Positions 8,546 to 16,789 are shown, numbered from the stretch's first letter. The stretch is 64,000 bases of DNA from an uncultured Colwellia sp. (GCA_913061475.1 CAJXUN010000003.1:62001-126000); one strand, 5' to 3'. Numbers and translations are program-made. The notes: generated by a model not told the origin, from the letters alone.

Positions 8546-10288
8546 TTAGACCCCGATTCCTTCAGCGCTGATTTTTATTCCGTTTATCATTACACTCCTT
8601 GTAATATTCTTTGCTCCGTCAAAATGCTTTATTTCGGTAAACCTTGCTTCTCCTATATATGCGTCAATAACATTGCGAGGGTTAGATAAGTCAACGCTGT
8701 TGTTAACATTTTTCTTAGAAAAAGAACTTTCATAATAACCATTTTGGTAAAACTCAATTGACCCCCAACACCCAGATAGTACCTTCTTAAAAGTATATAA
8801 ATCGTAAAGGCAGATTCCGTTGTGGAGTGTAATGCAGTCAAGGGAACCAATATTATGAACGACAATTGGTTTTAGATTTAAAATTTCATCTTTAGTTAAG
8901 CCATTTTCAATTAGGTACTCCCTTGCTGAGCTGGAGTTATTGACGACTTCATCTAACCTTTCAAGTTGAAGTATTCCCGTATTAAGCTTTTTGTCTTCCT
9001 GCCCGATAAGCTTGAACCACGATTTCAAACCAGCTTCCGTATCTGTAGTAACATGTTTAAGCTGAACCGCGTATACGATATTGATTGATTTATCTCGAAT
9101 GAAAAAATCAACATCTAGTCTTAAATCTGGGTAGTCAGACGAATCAAATTTATCAGGCTTTAGTTCAAATTCGAGAACATCAAGGTGATTACATTTTATC
9201 AAATCATCGAGTAAAAAACGGGTTTGCTCTTTTTCAAGTAATGAGTGCCAATCAGGTCCTTGCTTTTTCAAAGCAAAATATTCCATCTGTTGGATTAGGC
9301 CACGTACCAATTTCAGTGGCCCCAAAACTAGTCCTCCATTTCTAATATCAAAGAGCCTATCTTCTGGTTTGTTCTTTTTCTGAAATTCCCTGATCAGCTC
9401 ATAAGTTTTCAATAGTCCTTTTCTCTCTGGGTATTGACGGATCATTCGTTTAACCTCGCCCTTACTTAAAGGTTTTTCAGATTTATCGATCTCTTTTCTT
9501 TGAACAACATTTACCAAGAAAATTACCAGATCTGCGATTTCATGAAATAGTTCCAACGTTCTACTGCCTAAGCCTAGTCGCCAGTGCTGAGGAATAATTG
9601 AGAGTACTCTGGCATGTAGACCTTGAATTGACTCACCCATTAGCTCTTCATTTTGATGTGTAGCAACAGCGAAACTTGCTATAGCATTGGTTGCCGCTTT
9701 TAACGACAGATATTCCAATGAATCGCCAAACCACGTTGGGGTAAGTATACCTGACTCCATTTGTTTAAATATAAGGGAGCCATCTGGTTGAGCTTCCAAT
9801 CTCAATGTACCCGCTGCCAATAAAGCAAAATGTTGAACAACCCAAGCTGTATCTAAAATTTCCGATACAACGCCAGAATCTAACTCACCATTGTTTAATT
9901 TAATCTGTTGATTATTAATAAGTTCGGCAACATTCATATTTACATTGCTTATAAGATTGTCAATACCTGCGGAGGTTAACGTTGTGGACGTGTCATCACG
10001 AAGCTCAGATTGGACATTTACGTAATTCGTCGTTTGATCAGTAATAACACTCTTAATCCTTTTATAGCCTTCTGCATCTTTGGAAGAAAAATCCATATGG
10101 TTTGCCAGCTTTAATTGTGACTCATTAAGCAATTCAATAAGGCGCTCCGCTGGATCATGTCCTTCAAACATTGTTTTCAATCTAGTAATGTTTGCAGGAT
10201 TAGCAAAATATTTATGAGGAAAGCTCAACATAGAAAAAGCAGCTTTCATGGCTCGTTGATCTTGGGTGTTAATTAAAGGCACTGACAT
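8546..10288 (-). CDS. Unrecognised 580-aa protein, possible nuclease-fold C-terminal region
   Basis: I do not recognise this family. It has no signal peptide or clear membrane span. A segment at about residues 386-412 (DLRLDVDFFIRDKS...VYAVQLKHV) has the spacing of a PD-(D/E)xK-like core (D-x-D followed by QxK on the next strand), which would suit a nuclease, but this is inference from one motif. It is the last of a run of leftward genes starting with the CD-NTase at 12583. It lies 42 bp after the membrane protein encoded at 10331, so it may belong to the CBASS transcription unit. Confidence 0.6.
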   Translation of the reverse strand: MSVPLINTQDQRAMKAAFSMLSFPHKYFANPANITRLKTMFEGHDPAERLIELLNESQLKLANHMDFSSKDAEGYKRIKSVITDQTTNYVNVQSELRDDTSTTLTSAGIDNLISNVNMNVAELINNQQIKLNNGELDSGVVSEILDTAWVVQHFALLAAGTLRLEAQPDGSLIFKQMESGILTPTWFGDSLEYLSLKAATNAIASFAVATHQNEELMGESIQGLHARVLSIIPQHWRLGLGSRTLELFHEIADLVIFLVNVVQRKEIDKSEKPLSKGEVKRMIRQYPERKGLLKTYELIREFQKKNKPEDRLFDIRNGGLVLGPLKLVRGLIQQMEYFALKKQGPDWHSLLEKEQTRFLLDDLIKCNHLDVLEFELKPDKFDSSDYPDLRLDVDFFIRDKSINIVYAVQLKHVTTDTEAGLKSWFKLIGQEDKKLNTGILQLERLDEVVNNSSSAREYLIENGLTKDEILNLKPIVVHNIGSLDCITLHNGICLYDLYTFKKVLSGCWGSIEFYQNGYYESSFSKKNVNNSVDLSNPRNVIDAYIGEARFTEIKHFDGAKNITRSVMINGIKISAEGIGV

Positions 10289-10330
10289 AACGATTATATG
10301 TATTCCTTACTGGTGTAAACAAATGTTCTA

Positions 10331-11002
10331 TTACTGAACAGGTTTAGATTGAAGAGATTTAACAGCATTGTGATTAAATACAGATGATGTTACTCCGTCA
10401 AAATATGCACATTGGTGGCTGTTACACGCTATTGAATAGCCAGTATATTTTTCAACCACTCCTTTATTAACTTCGACTAATAGTTCATCAACCGCAACCT
10501 GATTATTCTTGATCTTTTCCATATATTGCTCGGCATTTTCTTTGCCTACATGTTCAGCCGCAATAAGCACCAGTATTACAGAAAGATAAAAAAACACTCC
10601 AGCACAAACATACCAAAACACTTTTGCTGAAAATTCTGCAAAGTCTTCTAATGCAGGATGTAGTTCAATTTTATTGGGTTCTTTATTGAATGCATTTCTT
10701 AGCTTTGAAAATGCTGGTTCGACAAAATTGGAGCGTTTCGCTATTTCGATAACCAAAATAGCTAAATATGCCGTAATCAGTACGCCAGAAGCGCATAATA
10801 AAACAAAGCTAATATTAGGAGCGGTTAAATTAGCAAAGGCAAAAAAGCCCTGATAAAAGATCCTGTCAATTGACAATGGAAATTGCGTTTCTTCTATGCC
10901 AAACGTTTTGAGAAAACTTAAATGATACATCAACCCAAGCGCATATAATGCCGCTAAAATCAGGCTAATGATCACTGACGCATGATTTAAAAGTCCTTTC
11001 AT
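10331..11002 (-). CDS. Unrecognised multi-span membrane protein in the CBASS operon
   Basis: This 223-aa protein starts at ATG 11002 with GAGG directly upstream; the longer frame overlaps the previous gene in a non-membrane sequence. It has about three or four hydrophobic helices (about residues 5-25, 58-85 and 125-150) and a C-terminal soluble tail with two cysteines (IACNSHQC). The start lies one base after the Cap15-like gene stop, so the two are almost certainly translated together. A function in defence is inferred only from position. Confidence 0.7.
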   Translation of the reverse strand: MKGLLNHASVIISLILAALYALGLMYHLSFLKTFGIEETQFPLSIDRIFYQGFFAFANLTAPNISFVLLCASGVLITAYLAILVIEIAKRSNFVEPAFSKLRNAFNKEPNKIELHPALEDFAEFSAKVFWYVCAGVFFYLSVILVLIAAEHVGKENAEQYMEKIKNNQVAVDELLVEVNKGVVEKYTGYSIACNSHQCAYFDGVTSSVFNHNAVKSLQSKPVQ

Positions 11003-11003
11003 G

Positions 11004-11666
11004 TTACCTCTGGTTTTCAGGCTCTGTTTTCGGATGTTCACGGTGATCATCAGGCAACTCTTCAAGTAAATCATCACTGTAAAAATCGAAGATCATCTCA
11101 CCAGTAGTTTGTCGCTCAGTCCAATAGCGCCCTTTTAGCCTACGCTTAGGGTTTTCAATAATGGACAAGACACATGCGCCATCATGGGGGTTACTCCTAT
11201 GCGACAAACTAGCTCGTGGTCTACTCGTATAGCTGTATGTAAGCTCTTTTTGCTGACGCTGTTCGTCAATTAAAAAACCTTCTACATAAGAGTCACTCTG
11301 CATTTCAGAAGTTCGAACAACATATGATGTTGAGAAAAATGTCTGTTTAACGGTGAGCATTGCAGGTATAGGAGTTATTTTATTACCTGTAGCTTCGTCT
11401 ACCCAGTTAGAGTATACATAACCAACCCACGTACCGTTTAGATCGGGAAATGGTACTAGCCACCCCCTAAATATTTTAAACTTCCACCCCCATTTGACAA
11501 AAATAGCTATAAGCAATAAATCAGCACTAACAACTTTAGGTACAAGGCTAAAAAAATCTTTAGCTAAAGACAGGTTCAGGCCACTAATCCAAGCAAAACC
11601 AAACCAGATAAGCGCTGATACTCCAATTAAAACGTAAATGGTGCTTTTGAGTACTATATTTTTCAT
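11004..11666 (-). CDS. Cap15-like CBASS effector (2TM plus beta-barrel)
   Basis: This 220-aa protein starts at 11666. Two N-terminal hydrophobic helices (about residues 6-28 and 38-55) are followed by a beta-rich domain opening with FPDLNGTWVGYVYSNW, with strands such as AMLTVKQTFFSTSYVVRTSEM. This layout and the LNGTW motif match Cap15, a CBASS effector in which a membrane-anchored beta-barrel senses the cyclic nucleotide and disrupts the inner membrane. Its start overlaps the CD-NTase stop by one base (TAATG). No Cap2/Cap3 ancillary genes are seen, so this would be a minimal type I CBASS. Confidence 0.8.
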   Translation of the reverse strand: MKNIVLKSTIYVLIGVSALIWFGFAWISGLNLSLAKDFFSLVPKVVSADLLLIAIFVKWGWKFKIFRGWLVPFPDLNGTWVGYVYSNWVDEATGNKITPIPAMLTVKQTFFSTSYVVRTSEMQSDSYVEGFLIDEQRQQKELTYSYTSRPRASLSHRSNPHDGACVLSIIENPKRRLKGRYWTERQTTGEMIFDFYSDDLLEELPDDHREHPKTEPENQR

Positions 11667-12583
11667 TATTCGTACCCAACATAATTCCATGCCGCCACTA
11701 GTAGCCTTCGAGCCTGCTGTTTTGTCCATTTTTGATTGGAACCAAATAAATATTTTAACTCACTAACTTCACCCCATTCATCAGATGACTCTTTTCCCAA
11801 TTCTGCGTACAGATATACTATCGCGTTGCGTAAAACGTCATAAAAAGTAGTGTAATTGAAATATTCATTTGGCACGTTCCAGATCAAACACTCACATAAA
11901 AATCCCGGAATGCTTCTAGCATCCTCAATTCCATTTGCGGCCATTTCATTCGTTAATTTTTTAAAGACACGGACAGTTCGCTTATACTTTTTTGAAGTAA
12001 GTGTATTTTTACTAACACCGTTTTCGTAATGTTGTTCAGGCCAATTGATGATTTTTTTACCATCGTCAGAAAATTGTTGGACGCCTGTAATATAGCTTCC
12101 ATTAGTTTTAAATCGCCTGTGTTCCATAAATGGTGCAACATCTGCTTCAACTCTATAAGTGTTAGCTTTGATATCAAAGGCTTTGCTTCCCCGTGTTACC
12201 GCCGCCCTACCAAACTTGTCAACTAATGCCTTTTCTATGTCATCTTTGAAGTCATCAAAGCTATAAGATGCAGCAACATAGCCAAACGAATCTCTGTTAT
12301 ACCCTTTAGGGTAATGTCCAAAAAAGACATCCGAGCAAACAATCCCGACATCAACGTCAGAATCGGCCTGTACATTTACTTTATTTCGATAAGATCCCTG
12401 CAAAAAAACATTAATCGACTTGCTCGTAAGTTTTTCGGATGATTCTATTGCACTTTTAATCATACTAATGGCATTTTCGCAGCGCACTCGCTCTGTTTTT
12501 CCCGGACCTGTTGACCAGTCTTTAAACTTGTGTTCCCAATTTGATGTACCCAAGGCTTTAGCTGCGGAATTATTAAAAGACAT
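11666..12583 (-). CDS. CBASS cGAS/DncV-like nucleotidyltransferase (CD-NTase)
   Basis: This 305-aa protein starts at ATG 12583 with a strong AGGGGG site. It has the nucleotidyltransferase signature LQGSYRNKVNV (Gly-Ser at 63-64), the metal-binding pair Asp76-x-Asp78 (DSDVDVG) and a third carboxylate in VEADVAPF (Asp148). All active-site residues are therefore present. It makes a cyclic oligonucleotide signal on phage infection; the product (which bases, two or three) cannot be told from sequence alone. It is followed without a gap by the Cap15-like effector. The family looks CdnE-like, with moderate certainty. Confidence 0.9.
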   Translation of the reverse strand: MSFNNSAAKALGTSNWEHKFKDWSTGPGKTERVRCENAISMIKSAIESSEKLTSKSINVFLQGSYRNKVNVQADSDVDVGIVCSDVFFGHYPKGYNRDSFGYVAASYSFDDFKDDIEKALVDKFGRAAVTRGSKAFDIKANTYRVEADVAPFMEHRRFKTNGSYITGVQQFSDDGKKIINWPEQHYENGVSKNTLTSKKYKRTVRVFKKLTNEMAANGIEDARSIPGFLCECLIWNVPNEYFNYTTFYDVLRNAIVYLYAELGKESSDEWGEVSELKYLFGSNQKWTKQQARRLLVAAWNYVGYE

Positions 12584-12632
12584 ACGTCCCCCTTCTGCGC
12601 TCGAAAGCGCAGGTAATAGTTGCAATTATTTA

Positions 12633-12878
12633 CTATCTTGCTTTATTTGATTGAGATAGTACTGACGCAGCGAAAGACTTAGTCTCATCACTATATTTGC
12701 TACTTTTTAATACCTCAGAAGCTTTTGTTTCCATCTCACTACTAGTCTGGTTGCTTGAACTTGACTGGCTTAATACAGATGCTGCAAGCGACTTTTGCAC
12801 TTGCGATGCAGATGGGTCGTTTAATGTGGACGCTGCTTTTGACGCTAACGCCTTTGAGGATTGCTTAGAATTAGTCAT
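12633..12878 (-). CDS. Small Ser/Ala/Lys-rich protein of unknown function
   Basis: This 81-aa hydrophilic protein contains two imperfect internal repeats (SKALASKAASTL/KSLAASVLSQS and SEVLKSSKYSDETKSFAASVLSQS). It belongs to a widespread small family found in proteobacterial accessory regions, often next to the 48-aa RVPKG protein encoded just upstream (12955). The start has GGAG upstream. It lies 49 bp before the CD-NTase start. It looks alpha-helical; no function is known to me. Confidence 0.7.
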   Translation of the reverse strand: MTNSKQSSKALASKAASTLNDPSASQVQKSLAASVLSQSSSSNQTSSEMETKASEVLKSSKYSDETKSFAASVLSQSNKAR

Positions 12879-12954
12879 TTAAACTACTCCGTAAAAAATT
12901 AATAAGAATTTGGGCATCAAACATCAAGCAAAATGCCCTAGTTTTAGCTAGCTG

Positions 12955-13101
12955 TTATTCAGCAGGAACCAAAAGAGGCCAAGCCTTACAACCATATTTT
13001 CGAGCATCTAATAGTTGTTTTGACTTGGGATCTTTACGATATCTGCGAAAAATCAACTTCATGCCCTTAGGGACACGGATCTTCTTTTTCTTATCGGCCA
13101 T
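12955..13101 (-). CDS. Small basic protein (48 aa), RVPKGMK...WPLLVPAE family
   Basis: This gene reads ATG 13101 to TAA 12955, with AGGAG five to nine bases upstream of the start. The product is strongly basic at the N terminus (MADKKKKIRVPKGMK), with FRRYRKDPKS in the middle and a hydrophobic end AWPLLVPAE. The sequence looks like a real conserved family; I have a memory of it pairing with the Ser/Ala-rich protein encoded at 12633. The basic character suggests nucleic acid binding, which is inference. Confidence 0.75.
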   Translation of the reverse strand: MADKKKKIRVPKGMKLIFRRYRKDPKSKQLLDARKYGCKAWPLLVPAE

Positions 13102-13397
13102 CGCCAACTCCTTAAAGTATTAAAGAGAGGCTAAAGGTTGAAATTAATTACGAAATAGACTAAATTTAGCCGCGCTTGGAACGTAAAAAATTCCTAAGAT
13201 GTGCCTCTCAAGTATGGTTCATCGTTGCCTGATCTTGCTGGTAACTCGATCAGGCAATCCTTTCCTTGATAAGCTTCTTTGACTTTCATAAATCTAGTGA
13301 TTCAATCAAATGTACAACAAAGCTAGACCATCAAAATAAATTTTGATGGCCTAAGTATACATATTTGAACAAAAGGATCAAAGTTTTTTTTGATGGG
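13102..13397. other. Intergenic region with two inverted repeats
   Basis: No gene is seen. Perfect 10-bp arms TTGCCTGATC/GATCAGGCAA (13225-13234, 13248-13257) flank a 13-nt loop about 120 bp upstream of the 48-aa gene; they could be an operator or an mRNA leader hairpin. CCATCAAAAT/ATTTTGATGG (13328-13337, 13340-13349) and ATCAAA/TTTGAT (13377-13382, 13389-13394) lie just after the gene ending at 13398. The latter is followed on the minus strand by CCTTTTG and may terminate that gene. Confidence 0.6.
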
Positions 13398-13964
13398 TTA
13401 TTTTATGGCGTAGTATTTGAACTCAACACCGCCAGTTTCAGACTTATCTTCTGTTCGAAGTAAGAAGCCATCTTCATACAGTGATTTTAGCTTAGTACTA
13501 GCATTATTGACTTTAAAATCAAGGTATTCAGCAACTTCACTCGCGCTAGAAATACCGTTCTTGTATACGAAATCAAATATAGGTTTATTAGTTTTAGAAG
13601 GGCTACCAATCTTATCCATTTTAATATGATCATAACGATCACCATCATAAAAAGGCATAGGTTGGTTTAAACTTAATACAGGGGCCAAAATGTTAAGTCT
13701 TAACATTTCTTTTTCAGCATCAACTAGACAAATTCCTTTTTCTTTTCTGTAGTGCTTAGCTAAACGAACTAGTCCCTCTCTAGCAAATGATGCATCAAAT
13801 ACAACATCTTTAATAGAGATATAGAAGATTTTATATTCAGGTTTTTTATCGATAAAAAAAACAAGCTCGTTAAAAACTTGCTTGCCTTCATCATCCCCGA
13901 TCCCTGTCAAAGAATTCTCTTCGAAAATTCTTGTGAGACTTATAACATTTTCATTCTGTTTCAT
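13398..13964 (-). CDS. STAS-like (DUF4325-type) and winged-helix protein
   Basis: This 188-aa protein has an N-terminal alpha/beta segment, YKIFYISIKDVVFDASFAREGLVRLAKHYRKEKG (about residues 43-78). It resembles the STAS-like DUF4325 fold, in which FDASFAREGL corresponds to the conserved phosphosite-helix region. The C-terminal 60 residues (IFDFVYKNGISSASEVAEYLDFKVNNASTKLKSL) read as a winged helix. It lies 38 bp after the HATPase gene and is co-directional. The combination suggests a regulatory pair akin to anti-sigma/anti-anti-sigma switching. That is inference; I know of no assigned function. Confidence 0.65.
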   Translation of the reverse strand: MKQNENVISLTRIFEENSLTGIGDDEGKQVFNELVFFIDKKPEYKIFYISIKDVVFDASFAREGLVRLAKHYRKEKGICLVDAEKEMLRLNILAPVLSLNQPMPFYDGDRYDHIKMDKIGSPSKTNKPIFDFVYKNGISSASEVAEYLDFKVNNASTKLKSLYEDGFLLRTEDKSETGGVEFKYYAIK

Positions 13965-14002
13965 ATTTTATATTGAAGCAGATAAAGGCACATTCTGTCA
14001 AA

Positions 14003-14932
14003 CTATTTGTTAAACGGGACAGCAAAAGAAATGAATGTTCCGGTGAGTTCTAACAAATCATCACTGATCTTTAAGGAGTCTACTAAATTAGGTTTTTCAG
14101 CAACTTTAAAAAAATGATAATAAGTATCGGTAAGTCTAATATGCATATCTGAATTCGTTAATTTCGCATGGTGAAAACAAGTACATAAGCCATTTCCACC
14201 TTGATCACCTTCTTTACTTGAAATGCCTTTGGTTAGCATTTCCAATATAAGTTCTACATCAGAATAACTAGAGTATTCTTCATTGTGACTTGTCAAGCTA
14301 GGCTTAAGGGATTCAAGTAAGCCAATACCACTGTCACACACAACAATTTCGGCTCTATTTTTATATATTTGTAATGCAGCCAATCCATTCAATTCAGTTT
14401 GACTATGCTCACAAACGTTTCTAGTTAATTCACTGAATAAAGAAAAGAACTGGATGTAAAGTTCACTGCGCTGCTCTTCAGTTATGTTGGGAATTTTATC
14501 GGTGATTTTTTTTGCCAAATTTTTTGGCAAGGATTTATCGTGTACTGAGCCAGATATTTTATTAATCGAAATATAGGAATTACCAGATTTTTTAACTCTG
14601 CTAACTTTATTTATTCCGTTAGGTGATTTGAGCTTAACCCCTCCAGCTAGGCAATCAAAGAAACCCATAGTTTCGCAATAGCCCAGTAATTTATTAGTTT
14701 TACCTGAGAAGTCTAACGTTACTTTAACACCTTTTTCATCTAGCTGGTTAGCAACATTGATTAAACGAATTAGTGTGTTTATCGGTGCATTAGCTCTGGA
14801 TTGAATAACTATTGTTAACGCTTTTTTATTGGTATAAATACGGTCTTTTACTTCAGTTAAAAGCTGTTCAAGCTGATAGCCAGTTACCCAACTATTTTTT
14901 TTCTTGGGTTTAAATTGAATTGTCGCTGCCAT
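14003..14932 (-). CDS. GHKL/HATPase-domain protein with STAS-like N terminus
   Basis: This 309-aa protein has an N-terminal alpha/beta region (about residues 38-85, ALTIVIQSRANAPINTLIRLINVANQL) like a STAS domain. A histidine-kinase-type ATPase domain follows: N-box ELTRNVCEHSQ (about 168-178), G1 box VCDSGIGL (about 197-204) and G2 box GGNGL (about 246-250). No phosphoacceptor histidine domain or membrane span is seen, so it is not an ordinary sensor kinase. It probably works with the STAS-like/winged-helix protein encoded next to it. Confidence 0.75.
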   Translation of the reverse strand: MAATIQFKPKKKNSWVTGYQLEQLLTEVKDRIYTNKKALTIVIQSRANAPINTLIRLINVANQLDEKGVKVTLDFSGKTNKLLGYCETMGFFDCLAGGVKLKSPNGINKVSRVKKSGNSYISINKISGSVHDKSLPKNLAKKITDKIPNITEEQRSELYIQFFSLFSELTRNVCEHSQTELNGLAALQIYKNRAEIVVCDSGIGLLESLKPSLTSHNEEYSSYSDVELILEMLTKGISSKEGDQGGNGLCTCFHHAKLTNSDMHIRLTDTYYHFFKVAEKPNLVDSLKISDDLLELTGTFISFAVPFNK

Positions 14933-15012
14933 TTTTATTAATTCTAGTCCTTTAATTTATAGAGTGGGGGGAAATATCCCTATTTTCAACAGCATAGTTA
15001 TTAATTTTTACT

Positions 15013-15576
15013 TCAGTAACTTATACGCTCAATAGTTCGATGCACCGTAGGGCGGCTAACTTTATATTTTTTGGCTAATGCTGAAATTGACTCACCATTC
15101 AATTTATCTTTATATAATTCTTGAGCTAGTTTGTCTGACAATGCAGGCAATCTGCCCATATGCTTGCCTTTGGCTTTTGCTTCATCTCGCCCTTCAGCAG
15201 TTCTAGCTTTTATAAGATCCCGCTCAAGTTGAGCGAATACTCCACATAGGTTTATCATGGCGGTGGCAAACGGATTATCGTTTTTCGTATTGAGAGAGCC
15301 ATCTATAATATTTAGACACGCACCCTTTTTATGGATATTTTCTATCGCCTCAAGAATAGTTTTTAGTGATCGGCCTAGCCGATCAAGGCGAGTAACAATA
15401 ACCTCGTCACCTTCTCGAATAAAATCGATCAGTTCCTTTAGTTTTTCTTCATTTCTGATTGATGCTCCAGATTGCTTACCTTGAAAAACCTTTTCACAGC
15501 CAAAGTCATTCAATTTTGATAATTGAATTTCTAAATCTTGTTCTTTTGTCGATACTCTTGCAAAACCAACTTTCAT
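15013..15576 (-). CDS. Serine recombinase, resolvase/invertase family
   Basis: This 187-aa protein has the normal resolvase length and layout. The catalytic domain (about residues 1-140) holds the serine motif ARVSTKEQ (Ser8), ResGAS (QSGASIR), VTRLDRLGRS and the long E helix. The C-terminal helix-turn-helix is ISALAKKYKVSRPTVHRTIE (about 163-183). It cuts and rejoins DNA at a res-like site; repeats suited to that lie directly upstream (15579-15678). It may be a resolvase of a former transposon or a standalone DNA-inversion or dimer-resolution enzyme. No transposase is seen near it. Confidence 0.92.
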   Translation of the reverse strand: MKVGFARVSTKEQDLEIQLSKLNDFGCEKVFQGKQSGASIRNEEKLKELIDFIREGDEVIVTRLDRLGRSLKTILEAIENIHKKGACLNIIDGSLNTKNDNPFATAMINLCGVFAQLERDLIKARTAEGRDEAKAKGKHMGRLPALSDKLAQELYKDKLNGESISALAKKYKVSRPTVHRTIERISY

Positions 15577-15578
15577 AT

Positions 15579-15678
15579 GTACGAAACCTATAACTTTCGT
15601 ACACCCTAACCAACAGGCGAACGAAAGTCAATATAATTACTTTCGTACATGCACGAAATTAACTGACTACTTTCGAGC
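15579..15678. repeat. Putative res site: repeated CTTTCGTAC motifs
   Basis: The resolvase upstream region holds several copies of a CTTTCGTAC half-site in both orientations: GTACGAAA (15579), ACTTTCGTAC (15593-15602), CGAACGAAAGT (15618-15628), TACTTTCGTAC then GCACGAAA (15638-15658), and TACTTTCGAGC (15668-15678). Paired inverted half-sites at varied spacing are what a three-subsite resolution site looks like, and it would also autoregulate the gene. Confidence 0.75.
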
Positions 15679-15712
15679 GCTGTTGACATAAATTCAGTCT
15701 AATTACCTACAC

Positions 15713-15973
15713 TTATTTATCAGCCTGCAAATTATAAATCTTTGCAATCAACCATCCTGTAATTCCCGCCAGTGCAGCCCATAATATGCCGCCAAATAGG
15801 ACCCCAAATATAGACATATGCCAGCCCATACTTTTCCAGTCTGTATGCAACATATTGCCAGTCATATCTGACATCATATCAGGCATAGCCATCACAAAAA
15901 TTGAACAAACAACCCAAACAATGGCAAAGGCGGCGGCACAGGCCAACGCAAAAGCTTTTTCATTAAGTTTCAT
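15713..15973 (-). CDS. DUF5676-type two-helix membrane protein
   Basis: This 86-aa protein has two hydrophobic helices (about residues 8-30 and 54-78) around a loop rich in Met and Asp (MAMPDMMSDMTGNMLH). The shape and residues fit the DUF5676 family, often found in metal-resistance clusters. It is the last gene of the leftward copper operon that starts at the MerR regulator (21335). The Met-rich loop may bind Cu(I); this is inference. Confidence 0.7.
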   Translation of the reverse strand: MKLNEKAFALACAAAFAIVWVVCSIFVMAMPDMMSDMTGNMLHTDWKSMGWHMSIFGVLFGGILWAALAGITGWLIAKIYNLQADK

Positions 15974-16009
15974 CGTTATTCTCCTGTGGTGGCTTTCGCC
16001 ACCACTTTA

Positions 16010-16363
16010 CTAGTCTTCAAGTTCCACCATATCTTTCGCTGCGATGTCACCAGATATTAGTTTTACCGTCGCGAAGTGATCATTTACAATTTTAGTAATT
16101 TGTACCGTTCCCACTTTTTCAATAGTGTACGGATCATCACCTTCACCCGGCGCAATTTCCTCATGGAATCTAATAACACTGTATTTTTGTCCAACCTCTG
16201 CACCATGTTTGGCACCAATACAAATCAGAGTTCGATCAGTAGACTGCTCAACCACTTGGCCCCTCATCATATTTTTGTGATAAAACGCAGTATTCGAACA
16301 GCCTGCTAAAAAGATACCGAATACAACAAGCAAAAGAATTTTCATATTGGATGTTTTCATCAT
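16010..16363 (-). CDS. Small lipoprotein of copper operon
   Basis: This 117-aa protein has a lipobox LAGC at about residues 19-22, so it is probably anchored to the membrane. The rest is a small beta-rich domain (VVEQSTDRTLICIG, KYSVIRFHEE, VGTVQITKIV). The start at 16363 has GAGGA at good spacing. No function is recognised beyond operon membership. Confidence 0.75.
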   Translation of the reverse strand: MMKTSNMKILLLVVFGIFLAGCSNTAFYHKNMMRGQVVEQSTDRTLICIGAKHGAEVGQKYSVIRFHEEIAPGEGDDPYTIEKVGTVQITKIVNDHFATVKLISGDIAAKDMVELED

Positions 16364-16407
16364 TTTTTCCTCATCTAACTTATTAACTGAGCAAGCTCTT
16401 TGGAAGC

Positions 16408-16779
16408 TTACTTATTTTTCCGGCTTGCACCCGGAGGAACTTTGTGACAACTCCACGGTTTATGAACAGAGTTATCTTTGATGTTCTGATCAACAAATTT
16501 GTAGTAACTTTCTTTAGTGTGCGTCCACCAATCATCATGAACATCGGCACCATGTTTGCGAATAACTTCCTCAATCCCATCAAGGTTTATATTTGCCGCA
16601 TCATATGCTAGGTGTATTTCACCTTCTTTGATGTTGTAACTAACTTCATCTATACCAAAAAGCTGATCTATTTCTTTTACTAACTCGTCACAGCTTTCTT
16701 CTGTGACATTGCTAAGCTTTAGATTTCGAACAACTAAATTTTGCTCTCTAACGCCAACTCTATGATCTAAATCGCTCAT
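16408..16779 (-). CDS. HMA-like domain protein without CxxC
   Basis: This 123-aa soluble protein has a ferredoxin-like HMA fold pattern (QNLVVRNLKLSNVTEESCDELVKEIDQLFGIDEVSYNIKEGEIHLAYD), but the usual CxxC is reduced to one Cys (TEESCD). The C-terminal part has WWTHTKESYYKF and KPWSCHKVPPG, which add His and Cys ligands. It lies in the copper operon between a Met-rich protein and a lipoprotein. It may be a metal chaperone with altered ligands. Confidence 0.6.
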   Translation of the reverse strand: MSDLDHRVGVREQNLVVRNLKLSNVTEESCDELVKEIDQLFGIDEVSYNIKEGEIHLAYDAANINLDGIEEVIRKHGADVHDDWWTHTKESYYKFVDQNIKDNSVHKPWSCHKVPPGASRKNK

Positions 16780-16789
16780 AATTTTTCTC

